This document shows, in pieces, positions 1 through 13,334 of a stretch of DNA of 64,000 nucleotides. The first letter of the stretch is position 1; every line of letters starts with the position of its first letter. A program made the position numbers and the translations under genes. The stretch is from the NCBI GenBank assembly GCA_015183035.1, contig JACZZP010000018.1:1054001-1118000 (forward strand). Direction: 5' to 3'. Source of the stretch: Meloidogyne chitwoodi (Eukaryota; Nematoda; Chromadorea; Rhabditida; Meloidogynidae). The notes under the pieces were generated by a model that saw only the letters and a program-made list of their open reading frames with translations, was not told where the DNA came from and did not search any database.

Positions 1-536
1 CCTTGAAAACAATAAATGTGTACAATATTAAGAAATACCGCTTAGCGTCCAATGGAACACCGATGTCTCCGTCACAAAACCAATAGTATTTGTATTTATC
101 CACGTCCAAAATTTTACATCGTCTGCTCCATTATAAGCTCTTATTTTGGCCTTTAACTCCAAATCAAATATTTGAAGATTCTTAAGCACTAAAACGAAGA
201 AGCTAAGAAAATTAACATGAGAATATTTACGCTTGAGAGCCAAAATTCTAGAAGTTGGATGCATCATAATCGAATCAGCGCTAATTGGTTTTCTAAGAAT
301 GTCAGTAGGATTTGCAATGTTTATAACAACGGCCTGTGCCGAATCACCGACTGTCTCTCTGACAACAATATATTTGTCAGATTCCATTGTCACAAATCCA
401 AAGCTTATATTATTCGGACTGATTCCAGCCTTTTGGAGCTAAAAATAAAATTTACACGAACCATAATTGCCTCTAATTTATAAATAAAGCTTACGGAGAA
501 GAGTTCTTGAAAACGAATTGGTATCAATGAAGCCAT
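1..536 (-). CDS. chc-1: Clathrin heavy chain, 5' part (N-terminal beta-propeller), partial
   Basis: Clathrin heavy chain forms the legs of the triskelion that coats endocytic and trans-Golgi vesicles. Three complete exons are visible: 536-495 (starts MASLIPIRFQE), 438-230 or so, and 188-39. A fourth exon begins at position 1 and the gene runs out of the window. The spliced product reads through GFVTMESDKYIVV, RRPISADS-like RKPISADSIMMHP and KNLQIFDLELKAKIRAY, which are hallmark residues of the first blades of the N-terminal propeller that binds clathrin-box adaptors. Introns have GT/AG ends and the phases match (AAGC|TG, AGCG|G). The start is fixed by the family's conserved first residues. 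The gene is divergent from the myotubularin gene at 1311. Identification is very secure; only about 110 codons are present. Confidence 0.96.
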
Positions 537-1310
537 TTTAAGTCTAAAAATAAAATAATTACATTGGATTTTTTTATTTTTTATTTATTTAATTTTAGCA
601 AAAACACTAAGAAAAAAAGGGGGGAGTTCATATTTATTTTAAATAGTTTACTCTTTTTTAAAACACCACGTAATACCTTTAATCAAATAAATATAAATAT
701 AATAATCACTAAAACTTTAAATAAGAATGAAATTTTTAAAGATTCATCGTTTAGCATTTTGGTTATAAGAAAGTTTCCAAAACGTAATCTTTAAAAAATA
801 AAAGACAAAATATCTATTTATTTCAAAATATCTAAATAAATCCGACAAGTGGCCGAAAATGCTTCGATTTAATAATGTTAATTTATTCGCCAATTGTTTT
901 TTGTGAGGAAAATAAATATTAAAAAAATTAACTTTTAATTTTAAGATTTTTCATTGGATACATATTTTAAATATTTTTAATTAATTTACATTTTGAATAA
1001 GCGATAATGACGCATGAAAATTTTTCGCATAGTCATCAAATGTTTTTCCCTTTTTGCACTTCAACATAATGGCGGCAAAAAAGGAGTGGCTATTTTTACA
1101 GAAGAGAATAGATCTGGGGCAAACCGTTTGGTCGATTTTTTGGAAGCCAAAAATTTTATTTTAAGCTTTATATTTCCAATTAAATATATTTTTTGCTTTA
1201 TTTTCCTTATAATTTTTAATATTAATTTTTAAAAATTTTCAGAGAATCGAACAAAACTTGTAAAATACATTTATTAACGATTAAATAGATTCACACAATT
1301 CGAACTTTCT
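537..1310. other. Divergent intergenic region, clathrin / myotubularin
   Basis: About 775 bp between two divergently transcribed genes, so it should hold both promoters. Short open frames here (for example around 564-794 and 1014-1232) have only AT-driven composition and no recognisable family, so I do not call them genes. No repeat or RNA gene was seen. Confidence 0.6.
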
Positions 1311-4300
1311 ATGCCTTGTAATGATAATCAGACAGTTTGTAATGAGGGAACTACAAGTGTTTTTGATTCAAGTGCTGTACCATCAAGTAGCAGCAGTGCA
1401 ACTCTTCTTGACGAGAGGCTTGTTAGCATAACTGCAGAAAATGCAAATTCCTGTGCTCAGTCGAGTTCTGCAGAACATAAGAATACTATTGTCAGGACAC
1501 GTACTGCTGTTTGTTTTAACTTTTTAAAATGGAAATGAGTAACACTCTTTTTCTGTATTCGTTCTGTAGGTCTAATTTCTCTTAAAATCAGCATTTAGGG
1601 ATTACATTGGGGATTTTCTTTTCCTTTTTCATTAGATTTATTGGAAATCTTGCTCCCACAAGCTTATACACAACTTAAAACATATTTTTAATTTAGTCTT
1701 CTCGCTCAACTTCCAATGTACATTCTATGTATTTTTTATCAGGAGAGGACGTTGACGGCGAAAATTTTGTAGACATGGAATCATGTAATTTTTTACAAAA
1801 TTTCATTTTTATATTTTAATTTTCAGGTCAACTTTATGTTACTCAATTTCGTATAATTATTGTTGCTCATAATCAGAGTGCAATTTGTTCAATTCCTTTG
1901 ACGGGGGTTGACGTAATTTTTTTCATTAAAAATTGTTTTAAAATTTTATTTTTAGTTGTTAGAGGCAAAAGACGTTGTTGGACTTCAAATTAGCTCCAAA
2001 GATGGTAAAATAATCAAGTTTGTTTTTATGATTTTTTTCTTAAAAATGTTATAAAATCTAAGGCTTCGAGCCGATAATTCAGAGACTGCCTGTGCTTGGT
2101 ACAAAAAGTTAATGCAAAAGACATGCGTAGTTAGAGATTTAGAAAGTATTTTTGCTTTTACTTTTTTCTATCATGCATCAAAAAAGCCACCAAATTGGTT
2201 GCGAAAAGAAACTAAACGGCTTTCTACTTATGAACATTTGCACAATGAATTTAGGTTATTTTATTGATATATTTTTTAAAATTATTTCTTCAGACGTTTA
2301 AAATTGCCGGATGATAATTGGCGTATTTCGGTTAAAAATGAAACATTCGAGTGAGTTATTTTTTAAATATATTTTATTGACCTTATTTAAAGAATTTGTC
2401 CGACCTATCCTCAATTTTTGTTTGTTCCAAAATCTGTGAGCGATGAAGATCTAAAACAAATGTCCTTTGGCCGTTGTTATCGTCGATTTCCTACGGTTGT
2501 TTGGCGAAACAAACGTAATGGAGCTGTTCTTTTGCGAAGTAGTCAACCTTCTATTGGATTTTTTGGATTGACAAACGAGTTAAAATTTTATTTAAAATAT
2601 TTCAAATATTTATTTTTTTTAGAAAAGATATTTCTCATTATGAGCGAATTCGTTCTGCGATCTCTCCAGGTTTTTAAGGGAATTTTATTTTTATAATTAT
2701 TTAGACCCAAATAAAAAATTTCTCATTGTTGATGCTCGCTCATACACCGCTGCTTGGGCTAATAGAGCTAAAGGAGGCGGATTCGAAGGACCAGGTATAT
2801 TTTCCTCGTTTTTATCGATAAAGATATTTTTTAGATACTTATCCAAATGCAGATGTTATATTTATGGGATTAGCCAATATTCACAACATTCGTTATAGTT
2901 TCCATCAACTTCGCCAAACTCTCAATGGCGCTTTAGATCCGAACATTTTCCTTCAAAATTTACAGTCCACTCTTTGGTTGCATAACATTTGTCAGTTGTT
3001 TAATTCTGTTGAACGATGTTTAAAAGCTTTGTGTAATGAAGGTTATTAGTTTAAATTATATTTAAAATTATATTTATATTTTCTTTTTTAAGGTATTAGT
3101 GTTCTCGTTCACTGTTCAGATGGTTGGGATCGTACAACTCAAATTGTTTCATTATGTATGCTTATAGCTGATCCATATTACCGCACTTTTGATGGGTTTG
3201 TGCAAATAAGTTGCCAAATCTATTTATTTTTATTTTTTCAGTTTTGAATTTTTAATTCGTTGGCAATGGGTAGAATTTGGACATAAATTTTCCGATCGCA
3301 GCGGTATCCTTAATGCTGACGACAATGAAAAATGTCCAATTTTTCTTCAATTTTTGGATTGTGTTTACCAACTTTGGGAGAAGAATACTGATCAATTTGA
3401 GTTTAATCGACGTTATTTGGTTTTCTTTTTTAATTTTTAAATTATATTTTTGTCTATTTAGATGAAGCTTGCCCAACATACATTTTCTGGTCTTTTTGGG
3501 ACTTTTCTTTTTAATTCTTTAAAGGATGCAATAAAGAATGGTTGCGATCCAAACGATACAGACGAACATAGACATCGTTGTTTTCAAGTTTGGGCTTATT
3601 TGGGAAAACACAATACAGAGTAATTAATTTTTAATTAAAATTATTTTTTTTAATTTTTTTAAAGATTTCGTAATCCTGCCTTTCGTGAAGATTATGCAGG
3701 TGGAATACTTCGTTACCCAAAAACATTACCTGAATTTTTGCTTTGGAGAGATGCTTATTGTTGTACATCTGATCAAATGTTAATTAATAATCCGGTAAAT
3801 TAATTATAAAATATTTAATTTGATTATAAGATTATTTATTAGGGTTTATATTAGAAAATTATTATTATTTAGAAGCTTTGTATGAATCTTTCGAAATTAT
3901 TTATTTTTATACATGATAATTATTTTTATAAAATATAGAATGAACTTTCTCATCAAAATACGGGAACAGGCAGCACACAAGATATTTATTCTGATAAGGC
4001 AAATAATGGACTTTCAAGATCTCAGGTTTTAATAATTTTTAAGCATAATTTAAAAATTTAATAATTTTTAGTCAGCAGCCAGTCTGACCTCTTTAGTTGA
4101 ACAAACCATGAATTTATCAACTCCTATCCCATCTCCAGGGTATTTATTTTATTTGATATTTTTTAAATTTATTTCAGGCCTTCCATTGGTTTTGGTATTT
4201 CTTGTGGATCACCAAGTATTGGACATTCTACAACAAAAATACATGATAATTGTACTATTGGTTCAATTAATGCAGTTTTTTGTCAGGTTTTTATTTTTAT

Positions 4301-5107
4301 ATAAAGAATTATTGGTTATAATTATTTTGTATTTTCTCTAATTTCCAATCTGATTTATATGATCTAAAATTAATTTTGATCATAAAATGTAGAGTTACTA
4401 TGTCAAATCTTATCAATTTTTATGTACATTAAGAAAACATTTAATAAATATTTGAAATAATTGTTTTATATTTAGAAATGCTTGGATGTAGATGGACTTT
4501 CTCGAGTACCTCCACAATTTGAGGATAAAGTTTTGAGACGTATTTATGATCTTGAAAAGGTTTCTTTTTAATAAAATAAAATTAAAAAAATAATAATTTT
4601 AATTAAGCAACTTGGGAAGTTTAATCCTCCACCATCAAATAATATTAATTGCCAACAAAATATTTCATCAATGCGAGACACTTTTATTAATGGAAAATAT
4701 ACAAATGAAAATTTTAATTCAGTAAAATAAAATTATTAATATTAAAATAATTTTATTTAATAATTTAAAGAGACGAATGAGAAATGAAAGTCTTGAATCT
4801 TTTGAAGTTTTGCCTGAATGTTGTCGTTTAAAACATCACTCAAGTTCTTCATTGACTAGCGTAATTCAGCCTTCTTCAGTTTCTTCTAACTCAACAACTA
4901 TTAGTGATTATGTTCCAAACGGAAATAATTTTTGGTTAGTAAAATAATTTATACAAATAAAATTATTTAACAAATTCCTTTCCATTATTATTGTAATAAT
5001 TATTTAAAAAAAATATTATTTTTAGTAAGAATGGAACGCTTTCAGAGACTAATGAAATTAATTATTCGGCAGAACGTTTGGAAGTGTTATCACCATCTAA
5101 TGAATAA
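1311..5107 (+). CDS. mtm-3: Myotubularin-related lipid phosphatase, MTMR3/MTMR4 type (no FYVE finger)
   Basis: Predicted 3-phosphatase for PI3P and PI(3,5)P2 in endosomal and autophagic membranes. Twenty-two exons (1311-1500, 1743-1784, 1827-1912, 1956-2017, 2063-2254, 2294-2350, 2393-2578, 2623-2669, 2705-2794, 2835-3041, 3093-3195, 3242-3419, 3462-3619, 3665-3778, 3843-3879, 3939-4025, 4072-4139, 4178-4286, 4476-4559, 4608-4721, 4771-4934, 5026-5107) give 818 aa with the frame closing exactly. A Ser-rich N-terminus is followed by a PH-GRAM-like region and the catalytic domain with the signature [12 protein letters not shown], so the Cys and Arg of CX5R are intact. [10 protein letters not shown] and [15 protein letters not shown] resemble MTMR3/4 more than MTMR6 or MTM1. 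After the [10 protein letters not shown]...[10 protein letters not shown] segment the protein ends in a Ser/Asn-rich tail; the C-terminal FYVE zinc finger of MTMR3/4 is absent. The 37-nt exon at 3843 is the least certain. Confidence 0.9.
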
Positions 5108-5954
5108 AAAGGAGTACAAAATTTAGGAACAGAGGAATTTTTTAAATTATAAACTGTCCAGAAGAAATAAAAAAATAATTATTATAACTACTAAATTGTT
5201 TAGAAACTTCTTTTCTAATATTATAACAACTAGAAATTCCTGTAAAATCCTCTCATTACTTTCTAAAACTCTCTTATCTCTTTTTTGGGTTTTCACATCT
5301 CATAATTATTTTTATATAAATTTTTTGCTCATTTTAAAAATGGCAGCAGTTTTTTTATTGATTATTTTTTCAATTTTTTAGTTTAAGAACAGTTCTTTTA
5401 ATTTTTTCTTTTCTTTCTATTTACTATAAGTAAATATATATTTTGTAAAATTATATATATTTTTCTTTTTTTTCTTATAATTTTATTTCTTGAGGACCAT
5501 TAAATATATTTTTGGTTGTTGGTTATAAGTAATTGATTAAAAATAAATTAAAAATTTTGGTCTAAAAGTGTATATTATTTTTTTTATTAATTTTCAATGA
5601 AAAAATAGAATTAGAAGAAATGTGATTAATTCCAGTAATAAATTAATATAAATATTTATAAATGTATAGATTATATTTAAACAAATCATTAAATTAAACG
5701 CGTGGTAAAAGAAAAGAAAGTTTCAATGAAAATAATTTATTTTTATTTATTATTTCAATGAAAAAATGAGTTAAATGTCGCGTGTGCCTGATGCAATAAA
5801 AATAATAATAATTTTCTACTAAATACATGTCCTCCAATGAAAAAATAAATAGAAAGAAAATAAAATAATCAAATCAACAATTCTGTTATATATTTTTGCG
5901 CATTTTTTAAAATATTAAAAAATTAAAATTTTTATTAATAATTAATTAAAAATA
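5108..5954. other. Intergenic, myotubularin 3' flank and HPPD 5' flank
   Basis: AT-rich, about 850 bp between two plus-strand genes. Open frames such as that near 5196-5381 show only low-complexity Phe/Ile/Leu content. I see no conserved feature here; it presumably carries the 3' UTR of the phosphatase gene and the promoter of the next gene. Confidence 0.5.
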
Positions 5955-8235
<2,281 letters not shown>

Positions 8236-8524
8236 ATTTAAATAAATTAATTAACCTAAAATATTATTAATTTTTTTAAAAGGAGAAATTATCTTCTTTT
8301 TTTTTTAAATTTTTTAATTAATTAATTTTTAAATATAATATGATGCATAATTGAAGAATTAGGTAAAAATAAAAAAATAAAAATATTTTATTTTTAATTA
8401 TTTAAAAATTTAAAGAAATAAAAAAAAATTAAAATAAATATAAAATAAATATTTAAAAATAAAAAAGGGATGTCAAACAAATAAATATTTTTTTTAAATT
8501 AATTAATTTAATTAAAATAATTAT
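8236..8524. other. Convergent intergenic region, HPPD / Cys-loop channel
   Basis: About 290 bp of almost pure A/T between two convergent stop codons. It should contain both 3' UTRs. No distinct feature seen. Confidence 0.5.
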
Positions 8525-10703
8525 TTAAAAAAAAATAAAAAAGTAAAAAGGAATAAAAATTAAAAATAATAAAAATAAAAAATAAATTCTAAATATTAAT
8601 TCTGAATTTAAATTATTTTTTAATTTAAAATAATTATTTTGTTCTTCATTTTGTTGTTGATAAATTAATAATTTTTTAAAAATTGTAAATTTAATTAATT
8701 TTGTAATTAAATATTTTGAAAATAATTGAATTATTAAAGAAATTAATGTAAAAATTAAAATTAATTGAATAAATATTACTAAATTTAAATTTAATTAATT
8801 AATTAATTTATTTTTACCAATTTTTGGTTTCTCTCCTGCTGGCGGAGGTAAAATTTGTAAAATATTTTTTAATAAAATTAATTCTAAAATAAAATTAAAA
8901 AATAAAAGTCCAATAGAAAATTCAATTTTAATTGATAAAAAAGATAAAAAAATAATAATTAAACAAATAAAACAAGGCAATCCAATTCCAATTAAAAATT
9001 GGGGAGAATTTCTTTTTAATTTTAAATTTAATAAAATTAATGTCCTAAAAAATATTTAAAATTAAATAATATAATTGCAAAAATATATAAAAAGAAATTT
9101 TTAATATTTTTTTAAATCCAATTATTTTATTCCTTTTTTTTTAATTTGGAAAAATTAAAATAGACCATAGGGAAGAGAATTTTAATTTTTTTAGTAATTT
9201 AAATGCTTTTTTAAAAAATATATTTAAAAATAATAATTAGTTATAATATATCTCTGAGTGGTGTAGTGGTTAATGTGTTTGACTTTTGATTAATGGGTGA
9301 CAAGGTTCGATGCCTGTTGGTGGTCGGTATTTAAATTATTCCCTTTTGGATTATAAAAAATAAAAAAATTTCTTTTTAATTTTTTGACAATTATATAATA
9401 ATTAATTTAAATAAATTAACCAAGTACTCTGTGATTCGTAAGCATTAATTGGTCTTTCATTTGAATATTTTCTATAACTTTTATAAAAACTTAAATTTGT
9501 ATTAACTGATAATAATTCCCATTCTTGAATATTTTTTTTAATTGATTGACTACCCCAACCTAACATTACTGAAGGTTCCAAATTATAATAACTTAAATTA
9601 ATTTAAATTAAATAAAATAAATTAAATAAAACATTGCTAATTCAACTTCACTCATTACATTTGTTGTATATAAACGAGATAAAAAAATAATAAAAAATTA
9701 TTATTTTTTAATTTTAAAATAAATAAATAATTACCAGAACATGATTGTTCATCATTTGGATAATCCCTTTTTTAAAATAAATTAATTAAATAATTATTTT
9801 AATTAATTAAAAATTACTTAAAATCAAAATTACAACCAACACGAACAGAAAATGTTGGATAACTTTCTACCTTTTTTTAAATTAAATTAAATAAATAAAA
9901 TTTAATTTAAATAATTACTTTTGTTTTATTTGGTGTAATTGATGTTAATGTTGCATGTGATCTTTTAGATATCTTTTTTTAATTAATTAAATTTAAAAAA
10001 TAAAAAAAAATAACTTCAAAATATTGATTAACACCAGAAACACTTAAAAATAATTAATTTATTTATTAAATTAAAATAAATAATTAATTAATTATAACCT
10101 ATTAGCAATTCGTAATTCTGGTTGCCAAATTTCCCTTAAAAATATTAATTAAATAAATAATATTAATTTAATTAATTTACCAATGTTTAACCATTGTTGT
10201 ACGAACATTATTAAATATTGAAGGATCCCAAATAGCTATTTCATCAAACCATGTCATACTGTAAATTAATTAAATTAATAATATTTATTTTAAATTAAAA
10301 TTAACTAAATATGTCCATTCAAAAACATTGTTTGTTGAATTTGATCTATTGAAAAATGCCTTAAAATTAATTTAAATTAAATTTAAAAAATAAATAAAAA
10401 GAAAACATTAAATAAGCATGAAATAAAATAGTTGTTGGCTTAGATTGGTTACGTACTGGCCTTATTTTTCTATCATATTTTTTAAATATTGCCTTTTGTA
10501 AATTTGTTTGTTCTTGTGCATATGTTTTATTTGCTATTTCTTTAATTTATTTAAATTAATTTAAATTAAAAATAAAATTAAAAACCTTCAGCAATTTCAT
10601 TATTATTTTGTAAATTATTATTAGAAAATTCTGAAGTTTGTATTTGACAATTATTTATTGAAAATAAAATTAATAAAAAATAAAAAATAAATATTAAAAA
10701 CAT
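8525..10703 (-). CDS. Divergent Cys-loop ligand-gated ion channel subunit (nAChR-like)
   Basis: Thirteen exons: 10703-10586, 10539-10407, 10359-10306, 10258-10181, 10134-10099, 10042-10015, 9972-9919, 9870-9818, 9766-9735, 9678-9633, 9591-9421, 9044-8818, 8778-8525. They give 427 aa with a closed frame. A signal peptide (MFLIFIFYFLLILFS) leads into a ligand-binding domain with KKYDRKIRPV, TWFDEIAIWDP, EIWQPEL and the Cys loop C-x13-C (CNFDFKDYPNDEQSC). M1 follows (FLIGIGLPCFICLIIIFLSF), then an M2-like segment, the ILPPPAGEKPKIG link, M3, a short loop and M4 at the very C-terminus. There is no vicinal Cys pair in loop C, so it is not an alpha-type nAChR subunit. Pore residues are divergent, as in some nematode lgc/cup-4-type subunits; ligand unknown. 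The intron 9734-9679 ends in TTTTTTTAT rather than AG, and the intron 9420-9045 holds a tRNA-like element. Confidence 0.85.
9251..9327 (+). repeat. tRNA-like (SINE or tRNA-pseudogene) sequence in channel intron
   Basis: Contains a Pol III box A-like TGGTGTAGTGG at 9259-9269 and a box B-like GGTTCGATGCC at 9304-9314, spaced as in a tRNA, with a possible anticodon loop CTTTTGA between them. The acceptor and T stems do not pair well, so a functional tRNA is unlikely. It lies antisense inside an intron of the minus-strand channel gene. A second such sequence is at 55501. Confidence 0.45.
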
Positions 10704-11401
10704 TTTAATTATTTTATTTATTTATTTATTTTTATTTATTTTAAATTAATTTCTTTTGTTTATAAAAATATTAATTAATTTATTTGTAATTTAATATATT
10801 AACAAAATATTATATAAACAAATAAATAAACAAATTAATATTATATAAATTTAAAAAAAAGAAAAAGGAAAAAAGGGAACATTTTAAAAAAATATTTTTT
10901 TAAAAAAAAAAAGAATAAAATTCAAAATATTTTTTTTCAATTTTTAAGTTAAATAAATATAAATAAAATATATTTAATTTATTTTTAAATATTTGTGATA
11001 TTGAATTTGAGCGTAACCTTTAGAAAATAAAATGAGAAATAATGTAAAGGCTTTTCAAAAGGACTTAACAATTAAAAAATAATAATTAGTAAAATCGACT
11101 TTTCGAATTAAATATAAATTTCAAAATTGTTTTAGTTATTTTAAAATATTTGCCAGTCTACCTAGTTTAGTGCCAAATAATAATAATTAATTGTTTTTTA
11201 CTAGAGCCCAGCTCTGTCGATTTTTTTCGATTTTTAACCGACGGATACGTTTGTCCGGGCTTTATGAGATAAAAAATTAAAAATATTTATTATATTTGTT
11301 ACAGAATTCTCTTAATTTAATTTTAAAAAAACTTTAATTTTAATTTAATAAATTTATTTTTTAATAATAAAAATTAACAGTAATAATAATATTAAATTAA
11401 A
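10704..11401. other. Intergenic, PSD 3' flank to channel promoter
   Basis: About 700 bp. Mostly AT-rich, but 11201-11265 is an isolated GC-richer island with short inverted ends (AGCCC at 11205, GGGCT near 11258) and two TCGATTTTT motifs. It may be a degenerate repeat. No coding potential recognised. Confidence 0.4.
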
Positions 11402-13197
11402 TTATAATAAAAGTTTTTCTCCATATTTAAGTTTTTGTCCAGCTTCAATACAAAAATTAATATTTTTTGGAGCTTCAAAAATCTTTAAAAAAATAAATAT
11501 TTAATTTAAATTAATTAAATTAACCAAAACAATTGCTGAACCCATTCTAAATTCTCCTATTTTTTCTCCTGGATTTTTTTTAATAATTTTATCAAATTTT
11601 GTTTTTTCTTTTATTTTTCTATTTTTTTCTTCTTCCTAAAAAATAATAAAATAATTTAATTAATTTAATTAAAAAACATTAAAAATAATAATATTTCCAA
11701 CAAACATTGCTGCTACTGCTGTCATCTTTTTTTAATTAAAAATTAATTATTTAATTAAAATTTAATTAAATTACTGAAAAATATCCAAATTTCCATTCTC
11801 CAGATAAAACAATTCTTTCATTTTGACAAAATAATTTTGGATTTTTTAAAAAATTTGAAGGCCTAACAGATTGATAAAAACCAGAAAAATGTATTTTATC
11901 GAAAATATTCCTTTTTTTTAAAAAATAATTATTTTTAATTAAATTAAAAAAACCATTTTGTTGGGGAATGAAAAGCTTTAAATTAATTAAATAAATTAAT
12001 TTTATTTAAAATATAATATTAAATACTTACCATGATAATCTCCTGGAGCTAAATAAATAATTAATTGATATAAATCATTTTCTTTCTTTTTTTAAAATTA
12101 TTTTTAAAAATTAATTAAATTAAAAATACCTTTATTTTATTTAAATTATTATTTGATCCAATAAATTCATTTAAATTATAATCCTTTTTTTTTAATAAAA
12201 TTAATTAAAATATATTAATTAATTATACTTGTCCTTTTACACATTCAATACGTTCATTTTCTATTTTTCCAAAATGTAAAACTTAAAAATAAAAATAAAT
12301 AAATAATATATTTATTTTAATTATTTTTTTATAATAAAAAATAAATTTAAAAAAATTTAGACAAAATTGATAATTTTTAAACTAAAAGAAAAAACAATAT
12401 TAGAGGTTAACTAAAAAATTTAAAATTAAAAATAAATAAATAAATTTTAATTTAATTAGTATTTTCCCCTCTTTTATTAAATTAATAAAAATATATTTTT
12501 ACCAGTTCCATCTGCTGGGGAAACCTTTTTTTAATTAAAAATAAATAAATTATTTAAATTATTTAAAATAATTAAAATTACTAAAAAAGAATTTAAATTA
12601 ATAGGTCTAATTCCTTCTTTTAATTCTCTATTAAAAAAATGAGAAAATGTTGAATATTTTAATAAAGAAGATTCTTTAGCTTCTTCCATTTTACAATTAT
12701 ATAAATAAATATATAAACCATAAATATATTCACGTAAAAATAAAGGAATTTTTAAATTACAAAATATTCCTGCTCTTTAAAATTAAAAAATAAAAATATT
12801 ATTTATTTTAAAAAATATTTAATAAAATTAAATTACTTTGGAGAAAGAAAAGTAATCAAAGGAGAACATTGTATTCTAATCTAAATATTTAAATATAATT
12901 AAATTAATTAATTAAATAAAATACTCCTAAATTAGAATAATAATGTTTTGGATCTTTAAATTGTCTAAATTCTGGTAAAATATTTAAAGAATAAATTAAA
13001 GTCAAAGTTCCAATTGCTCCAGATATTTTTTTAATTTTTGGCCAATTAATTATTGAATTTGACATTTTTGTTGATAAAAATCTCTAAATAAATAAATAAA
13101 TAATTAAAAAATAAATATTTTAAATATTTACTAAAGAAGAAGAATTTTTTTGAAAATAAATAAAATTAGAAAATATTGTTGTTAATGTTCTTCTCAT
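11402..13197 (-). CDS. psd-1: Phosphatidylserine decarboxylase, mitochondrial
   Basis: Makes phosphatidylethanolamine from phosphatidylserine at the mitochondrial inner membrane. Thirteen exons (13197-13132, 13083-12925, 12880-12837, 12774-12582, 12524-12503, 12281-12229, 12183-12130, 12085-12031, 11975-11954, 11910-11775, 11725-11678, 11635-11525, 11482-11402) give 347 aa. The N-terminus is Arg/Ser-rich (presumed targeting peptide) with one membrane segment (GAIGTLTLIYSLNIL). Catalytic landmarks are FNRELKEGIRPI, VSPADGTVL, DYHAFHSPTKW, LSGEWKFGYFSM and, near the C-terminus, EFRMGSAIVLV. The GS of that last motif is the self-cleavage site giving the pyruvoyl Ser; most family members read LGST, here MGSA. 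The ATG follows a TTTTAG acceptor by two bases and lies 137 bp below the SPOUT1 stop, which supports an operon. Confidence 0.92.
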
Positions 13198-13334
13198 TTC
13201 TAAAATAATATTTAAAAAATATTTAAAATAAAAATAATATTATATAAATATTTAATTTATTTATTAAAAATTAATTTAAAAAATAATAATAAAATATTTA
13301 ACAATATTTTTAATAAAAATTAAATTTAATAAAA

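Noticed and set aside
564..794. Open frame of 76 codons upstream of clathrin
   Set aside because: Phe/Asn/Lys low-complexity translation of AT-rich promoter DNA; no family resemblance.
3781..3795. First model of the myotubularin exon ending at CCG (3795)
   Set aside because: Contains in-frame TAA codons; replaced by donor at 3778 plus the 37-nt exon 3843-3879, which closes the frame.
8795..8980. Small separate membrane-protein gene on the minus strand
   Set aside because: Turned out to be exon 12 (M1-M3) of the Cys-loop channel; phases join exactly to the exon ending at 9421.
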